NCBI GenBank assembly: GCA_045863555.1
Contig: BTUU01000011.1
Span: forward strand, 1 to 64,000
Direction of reading: 5' to 3'
Source: JACRLV01 sp045863555
GTDB lineage: Bacteria; Planctomycetota; Phycisphaerae; UBA1845; Fen-1342
DNA: 64,000 nt
The notes below the pieces were generated by a model that saw only the letters and a program-made list of their open reading frames with translations, did no database searches and had not been told where the DNA came from. Every line of letters starts with the position of its first letter. The first letter of the stretch is position 1. Below are positions 59,102-64,000 of this stretch, piece after piece. Made by a program: the position numbers and the translations under genes.

Positions 59102-61996
59102 CTATGTGCCGAGGGCTGCGCGGTAGCGAGCCTCGATTTCCGTCGCCCTCGCCGTTCGCTCGGCCACCGGCGCCCGGAGCGGTTCAACGGCCTCGGCGAG
59201 CCGCTTGGCCTCAGCCTCCGCCTTTGCAACCGCGGCCCCAAGCTGTTCGATGCGCTGCGGCAGCGCGTCTCGCTCAGCCGTCGCGTCGGCGATCGACTTT
59301 TCGATCCCCGCAACGGCCGCTTCTGCGGATTTCACGCCCGCCGTTGCCTGCACCACTGCTTCGCGACCTGCGGCGAGGTCCTTGTTGAGAAGCGCGAGCG
59401 CCTCATCCGCCTTTGCCGCGGCGGTGGCAAGGTCCGCATTCCCTGCGTTGCCGACCGCCTGCTGTCGAAGCGTCTCCGCGGCGGTCGCAAACGACGCCAT
59501 CGCAGTCTGGCGGGCTTGGACAACCTGATTGGCGGCCGTAAGCGCCAACGTAGCCGTCCCCACTCCCTGCCGGCTCTTGTCCAGCGCCGCGGCAAGTTCG
59601 CTCAGGCGATTCGGGGCGGTTTCGAGTCGATTCTGCGCGGCCGCGAGCGCTCCCCGGGCGGATTCGAGGGCCTGCGTCGCGGCCGTCGACTCCGCAAGCG
59701 CCCGGTCGAGGACGGCTTCGCTCTTTGCCAGGTCTTCGCGGGCTGCATCCAGCTCGATGCGGATTTCCGCTGCGGCGCACCGCTGAATCGATCGCTCCGC
59801 GGCGGCGAGGGCGGCCTGTGCCTCGTCACGAACCTTCGTTGCAGCGGCCAGTTTTTCGTCCGCCGGAGCAATCGGTGCGGTGCGTTCCTCAACGGCCTTC
59901 TTTGCCGCCTCGAGTTTGGCCATGGCTTCAGGGACGGCGCGGGTGAGCGGCCCCTGCTTCGATCTGGCGACAGTGAGCGTTACCTGCGCGTCCATGGCGT
60001 TTTTTCTCGCTGCCGCCTCGGCTGTCAGCGCCGCTTCTCGCGCGGCCTTCGCCGTTTCTGAGGCCGCGACCATCGATTTCAGCGCGGTCGACGACGCGGC
60101 GGCGGATTCCCGAGCGGTTTGAAGCGTCGCAACCGCGCCGTCCGCGGCCGCTCGGGCGTTCTTTGCCGCCTCCGCCAAAGCCGCGTCCTGCGGCGCGGCG
60201 GCCGCGGCGGCTTCCGCGGCGAGTGCCGCCGAGGCCGTCGTCGTAGCCTCCGTCTGGGCGCGCGTCAGCGCGGCTTGTGCCGCCGCATCGCCCTCGGCCG
60301 CGGTCTTCAGCGCACCGGCCGCGGTATCAACGGCGGCGCCGGTCGTCGCTAGCTGCGCCTGCGCGGCTTCGAGCTCCTTGTTGCGCGTCGCGCTCGCGGT
60401 TGTGGCCGCAGCGAGTTCGGCCTCGGCCGTTGCCTTCGCCTGTTCGGCCGCGGTCAATTCAGTCTGGGCCGCCGCAACCATCTGCTGTGCCTCGGCGAGC
60501 TGTTGTTTCAGCATATCGGCGGCGGCTTTCGCGGTCGCAAACTCCTGGTTCTTCGCGTCGAAGACCGCGCGAGCTGCGGCCTGGCGCGCCGCGGCAGCCT
60601 CTTTCTGCCGCACGAGCGAAGGCGGCGCGGCGGCCAGATCGCCCAGCACAGCGCCGTCGTCCGTCTTCCACATGCGTACGAGTCCGGACCAGTCGCCCCC
60701 GATGACGCGCAATCCGGCGGCGTCGGTCGCAGCAGTAAGCGCGAGGTCGTTCATCGCGGGGAAGGTGCGGGCCGCACCGCCGTCGGCGTTCCAGAGCTTC
60801 ACGGTGCGGTCGCGCCCGGCCGTGATCAGCCGGCCATCGCGGGTGAATCGGACGCTCGTCGCGCCGCCGCCGTGGGCGCCCCAGGCCTTGATGAGTCCGC
60901 CATTCTGCATGTTCCACAGTCGAATCTGACCGTCCTCGCAGGTGGTTGCGAGCACGTTGGAGTCGGCGCGCCAGTCCAGCGACGTGACGGCTGAGGGATG
61001 CCCGTTCAGCGTGTAGAACGGCGCGAGCGATTCAGCCTCCCAGACATGCAGGTTGCCGGCGCGGTCGGCGGTTGCCAGCAGTATCCCGTCGGGGCTGTAC
61101 GCAACCGCGGTCACCCAGTCCGTGTGCTTCTGAATCTTCGAGAGCAGCGCGCCGTCGGCGATGTTGTAGATTTTCACCACGCGTGTCGGGCCGCCGAGAA
61201 CGACGCGACGCTGTGCGGCGTCGATGTCGGCGGTCAGGGCGACATCCGGTTCGTCACCGACCGTGGCGACGCGCCGACCGTCGACGATCGACCAGATGTC
61301 CACGCGCCCGCTCTGTGCACCGACGCCACCCGCCCCAATCAGCAACTGCCCAGTCCGGCTGAATCGCAGGGCGTGCGGCGAGCCCTGCGAGAATGACAGC
61401 ACACCGACGAGTTCCAGCGAATCCGTGGCATACACCGCGACGGCCCGCTGCGTCGCGATCGCAACGAGCGGTGACGCCGGATGGGCCGCGACGGCGGTGA
61501 CCGCATCCGCACGGGCCGTTTCCACGGGCGGGTCCATCGGCAGGCCGGTGGGCGCCACGGTGATCGGCTCAGGAGCGGTCCCCGCGGCAGCGCCGGCGAA
61601 TGCGAGATCCAGCTTCTTTCGGGCGACCGGAGCGCTGGAGGCCGATTCGAGCAGGCCCTGTTCGATCCAGGCCTTGATCACCACAATTTCGTCGTCCGGC
61701 AATCTCGGCCGATTGGGCGGCATCTTCGGCTCGCGCGTGTGGCTGATCGAGCCGAAGAGAGGGCTGCCCGCGAGATCACCGGAAGCCAGCACCTTTCCGC
61801 TGCTGCCGCCCGAGATCGCACCGGCGTAGGTGCTCAGATCGAGGCCGCCTCGGGCCCGGTCGGCGTTGTGGCAGTTCAGACAGCTCTTGGCGAGCAGCGG
61901 CCGTACATGGTCGTTGTAATTGGTCTTGTCCTGCGCGACCGCCGCACTGACAGCCAAAGCGACGCTGCACGCGACTGCACGAACGACGCTCACCAT
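59102..61996 (-). CDS. Planctomycete cytochrome c / WD40 / coiled-coil protein
   Basis: The 964-residue exported protein has a signal peptide (1-21, ending SAAVA) and a planctomycete-type cytochrome c domain (CLNCH at 39-43, MPPNRP near 91). A WD40 propeller (about 160-450) has repeats such as TDWVTAVAYSPDGILLATAD. A long, alanine-rich coiled coil of about 500 residues follows (EAAAARQAAARAVFDAKN and so on). The start at 61996 begins the signal peptide; ATG at 62008 is an alternative. Such proteins with the cytochrome domain next to WD40 repeats are typical of planctomycetes. Its function is unknown; a cell-surface scaffold is possible. Confidence 0.85.
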   Translation of the reverse strand: MVSVVRAVACSVALAVSAAVAQDKTNYNDHVRPLLAKSCLNCHNADRARGGLDLSTYAGAISGGSSGKVLASGDLAGSPLFGSISHTREPKMPPNRPRLPDDEIVVIKAWIEQGLLESASSAPVARKKLDLAFAGAAAGTAPEPITVAPTGLPMDPPVETARADAVTAVAAHPASPLVAIATQRAVAVYATDSLELVGVLSFSQGSPHALRFSRTGQLLIGAGGVGAQSGRVDIWSIVDGRRVATVGDEPDVALTADIDAAQRRVVLGGPTRVVKIYNIADGALLSKIQKHTDWVTAVAYSPDGILLATADRAGNLHVWEAESLAPFYTLNGHPSAVTSLDWRADSNVLATTCEDGQIRLWNMQNGGLIKAWGAHGGGATSVRFTRDGRLITAGRDRTVKLWNADGGAARTFPAMNDLALTAATDAAGLRVIGGDWSGLVRMWKTDDGAVLGDLAAAPPSLVRQKEAAAARQAAARAVFDAKNQEFATAKAAADMLKQQLAEAQQMVAAAQTELTAAEQAKATAEAELAAATTASATRNKELEAAQAQLATTGAAVDTAAGALKTAAEGDAAAQAALTRAQTEATTTASAALAAEAAAAAAPQDAALAEAAKNARAAADGAVATLQTARESAAASSTALKSMVAASETAKAAREAALTAEAAARKNAMDAQVTLTVARSKQGPLTRAVPEAMAKLEAAKKAVEERTAPIAPADEKLAAATKVRDEAQAALAAAERSIQRCAAAEIRIELDAAREDLAKSEAVLDRALAESTAATQALESARGALAAAQNRLETAPNRLSELAAALDKSRQGVGTATLALTAANQVVQARQTAMASFATAAETLRQQAVGNAGNADLATAAAKADEALALLNKDLAAGREAVVQATAGVKSAEAAVAGIEKSIADATAERDALPQRIEQLGAAVAKAEAEAKRLAEAVEPLRAPVAERTARATEIEARYRAALGT

Positions 61997-62209
61997 TCTC
62001 CCGCCCATCCGGTGCTCGTAGCCCCGCACTGGTGTGGTGACCCTGCAACCAAATACGGACTTCAGCCCCAGTATAGCGTGCCGCCCGACGGGTCCGCGAA
62101 GCGTTCATCCGCCCTGCGGCGGCCGTCGCAGTCTGGCTGCGGTGGGTTGAGCCGCTGTCCGCCGCCCCTGCAAATTCTGCATCCCCGTCGGCCCGGATTC
62201 CATGCGTTC

Positions 62210-62222
62210 TATACTGCGGCGG
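62210..62222 (+). promoter_or_regulatory. -10 box of a probable leaderless transcript
   Basis: TATACT (62210-62215) ends seven bases before the ATG at 62223. No ribosome binding site is present. Confidence 0.4.
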
Positions 62223-62840
62223 ATGGATGGAATACCCGCCGCGAGCCGGCCACGGCTTGTCTTCAGCGTACTGTTCAAGACCCGCGGGTTGCTGATGGCG
62301 CCGCTGGTTCTGGTGATGGCGCTCAATTTTGCCTGGGAGTGCGAGGTTGAATCGCTGAATCTCGGCCTGGGGCTCCCGATCTTTGTCCTGGGTTGGGTGA
62401 CCCGGATCTGGTCCCAGGGGCATTTGAAGTATCGCCTGCGCCTGCCCGTTCCGGAGCTTGCGACATCCGGTCCCTACGCACTGATGCGCAACCCCGTGTA
62501 CGTCGGGAACACGATGATCCTCGTCGGGCTCTCGATACTCTGCGAACTCTACTGGTTCGTGCCCGTCGTTCTGGCATGGTGCGGGCTGGTCTATCATTTC
62601 GCCGTGGTCGGCTTCGAAGAGGTCCGGCTGCGGAAGATGTTCGGCGAGGAGTACATCCGCTACGCAAACCGCGTGCCCCGATGGATTCCGTCTTCGCTGA
62701 TTCTCCAGCACATGCCAAGGTCGTCGAGGGGACCGCTCCCAGCCGCGCTCCGCGCTGAATGGCAATGCGGGCTGCTTCTGCTGATTCCGATCCTGAAAGA
62801 GCTGGTGATCGAGCATCTGCCGGCGATCTCGCACCCGTGA
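62223..62840 (+). CDS. Isoprenylcysteine methyltransferase-like membrane protein
   Basis: The 205-residue protein has four to five membrane segments and the ICMT/PEMT-like motif TSGPYALMRNPVYVGN (near 80-95) with EEVRLRKMFGEEY near 134. These enzymes methylate lipids or lipidated Cys with S-adenosylmethionine; bacterial members have varied or unknown substrates. ATG at 62202 would add seven residues; the -10 box inside that stretch favours 62223. Confidence 0.82.
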   Translation: MDGIPAASRPRLVFSVLFKTRGLLMAPLVLVMALNFAWECEVESLNLGLGLPIFVLGWVTRIWSQGHLKYRLRLPVPELATSGPYALMRNPVYVGNTMILVGLSILCELYWFVPVVLAWCGLVYHFAVVGFEEVRLRKMFGEEYIRYANRVPRWIPSSLILQHMPRSSRGPLPAALRAEWQCGLLLLIPILKELVIEHLPAISHP

Positions 62841-62954
62841 TCCCGCGGCCCGCCCATCTCGCCGATCCTGCCTGCGCGGCTCGCCGCTCGACGTCCCCGG
62901 TCGGGAAGAGACGCGGACAACATCTGCGACCCGCTGTCCTCAGCGCCGCCGCCC

Positions 62955-64000
62955 TCAGCCGCCGAAATTGGCCAGCAGCGCGGCCAGGTCCGGCAGACTG
63001 ACACAACCATCCGCGTCGAAATCGGATGCTGGGTCGAAACCGGCGTCGCCGGCGCAGGTCCCGAACGCTCCGAGCAGCAACGCGAGATCAGCGATGTCAA
63101 CGTCCCCGTCGCCGTCGGAGTCGCCGGGACCACCGGCCAGGGGAGTGAGAATGAACCCGCGGCGCGAGGAATCTGCGGGGAAGTGGTCGTTGGAGCCGGT
63201 GGCGATGATCTGTCCGCGGTCGTTGATGCCCCGCGCCCCGGAAACGCGCGAGAAGAGCGCCGGTTCCTCCACCACGCTCTGAAGGTTGCTGATCAGACCG
63301 CGCTGCGGACTGTAGACCCAGCTGTAGAAATCGCTGTTGCTCTGCCAGGTCCGCCACCCGACGACCTCGCCCCGCTCGTTGATCCCGGTCGCGACGGCTT
63401 GAAAGAGCCCGGTGTCGAGAAGTCCCGAACCGTCGATCGACACGGCGTGCGAAGTGCGGCTGCCGCTGCTGCTGATGTAGACGCTGACGCCCGCAATCTC
63501 GTTCGATTCGTTGATTCCATAGCCGAAGGAGAGCGCGGCGCCCGCGAGCATTCCGCGATCAAGAACCGCGCCGCTTCGCATGTCCCAGGTCTGAATCCCC
63601 ACCGCCGGCGCGCCCGTCCGGATTCCCCCGGTGATCACGCCGGCGTCGTTGATGGCGTAGAACTCGGCCGCTTGTCCGGGGACGACGTTGAGCATGCCCG
63701 TCGCGGGTGACCAATAGAAGTTGGTGTACGGATCGGCCGGCCCCAGACCAGTCGCCGACCCGACAATCTCGGAGTTGTTGTTGATCGCCGTCGGAACACA
63801 TCCGTCGTAGCCCGCCAGCGTGCCCAGCAGCGTGTACTGGCCGTCTCGGTAGAGCCAGCCCACCATGTGCGATCCGCCGTACTGGCCGCAATACCCGACG
63901 ATTTCCCCCAGGTCGTTGATCGCGACCGCCGTGCTGCTCCGCGTCTCCTGTCCGGGTACCGGCGGCAGCGCGCGGAGGCCGCCGGATGCATCCCAGATGA
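62955..64000 (-). CDS. HAF-repeat secreted protein with C-terminal dockerin-type pair (5' end outside the window)
   Basis: The frame is open to the end of the window. At least seven HAF-type repeats are visible, with AINDLGEIVGY, AINNNSEIVGSATG, AINDAGVITGG, GINESNEIAGVSVY, GINERGEVVGWRTW and GINDRGQIIATGS. HAF repeats occur in extracellular proteins and form a propeller-like fold. The C terminus has a dockerin-type pair (DSDGDGDVDIADLALLL and DFDADGCVSLPDLAALL). Unlike the other three, it ends FGG rather than in Cys; Cys residues occur between the loops instead. Partial: N terminus and signal peptide are not seen. Confidence 0.88.
   Translation of the reverse strand, partial: IWDASGGLRALPPVPGQETRSSTAVAINDLGEIVGYCGQYGGSHMVGWLYRDGQYTLLGTLAGYDGCVPTAINNNSEIVGSATGLGPADPYTNFYWSPATGMLNVVPGQAAEFYAINDAGVITGGIRTGAPAVGIQTWDMRSGAVLDRGMLAGAALSFGYGINESNEIAGVSVYISSSGSRTSHAVSIDGSGLLDTGLFQAVATGINERGEVVGWRTWQSNSDFYSWVYSPQRGLISNLQSVVEEPALFSRVSGARGINDRGQIIATGSNDHFPADSSRRGFILTPLAGGPGDSDGDGDVDIADLALLLGAFGTCAGDAGFDPASDFDADGCVSLPDLAALLANFGG

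Noticed and set aside
1..64000. rRNA, tRNA, insertion sequences, integrases or prophage genes
   Set aside because: None recognised by reading; short tRNA-like folds cannot be excluded without a dedicated search.

Overview
The window is GC-rich (about two thirds G+C) bacterial DNA, most likely from a planctomycete, perhaps of the Phycisphaerae. The signs are four secreted proteins ending in paired calcium-binding dockerin-type loops, a planctomycete-type cytochrome c/WD40 protein, several small membrane proteins with a CxxC...CPECG zinc ribbon, a system II cytochrome c maturation pair, and many short palindromic and tandem repeats between genes. The lineage is inferred from gene content; no rRNA or tRNA gene was seen.

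Layout. 0-5 kb: a secreted protein of unknown function, a SUKH-like protein and a large secreted alpha/beta-hydrolase. 4.9-9.6 kb: resB and ccsA, overlapping by 4 bases; ccsA carries an unusual repetitive insert. 9.6-10.3 kb: an intergenic stretch made almost entirely of repeats. 10.3-15.1 kb: a three-gene restriction-modification operon, visibly richer in A+T than its surroundings, with repeats on both sides. 15.1-15.8 kb: octamer arrays and two copies of a structured repeat. 15.8-22.1 kb: an MFS transporter, rmuC, a dockerin-type protein, and a fused Mre11/SbcD-like plus GIY-YIG (UvrC/Cho-like) protein. 22.1-29.7 kb: a tandem pair of STN-like secreted proteins and a run of small membrane, zinc-ribbon and lipoproteins.

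29.7-38.0 kb is the most striking functional block: four divergent genes encoding multihaem c-type cytochromes with about 43 haem-type motifs in total. They comprise a cytochrome b fused to a periplasmic multihaem domain, a membrane-anchored three-motif protein, a 20-haem protein with an NHL propeller, and a NapC/NirT-like 12-motif protein. Together they look like an electron conduit from the quinone pool into and beyond the periplasm. The ResB/CcsA pair upstream could supply the haem attachment.

38-52 kb: a pseudouridine synthase, a FlgI-like lipoprotein with HEAT-like repeats, TPR and coiled-coil proteins, a group II PLP decarboxylase, a nuoA-nuoI pair without other nuo genes, cutC, a helical protein, a dockerin-type protein and pcm. 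52-64 kb: another dockerin-type protein, lpxA, a ThuA-like gene interrupted by one in-frame TGA, a DUF3553-like protein, trpE, a class IV aminotransferase, a cytochrome c/WD40/coiled-coil protein, an isoprenylcysteine methyltransferase-like protein, and a HAF-repeat protein that runs off the end.

The less expected signals are: (i) a three-copy intergenic element of fixed geometry whose two arms covary; (ii) the in-frame TGA, which is either a nonsense mutation or a selenocysteine codon; (iii) the nuclease fusion; (iv) octamer arrays that supply the stop codons of two unrelated genes; (v) seven genes with a -10-like TAnnnT box 6-8 bases before the start codon and no ribosome binding site, which suggests leaderless transcripts.
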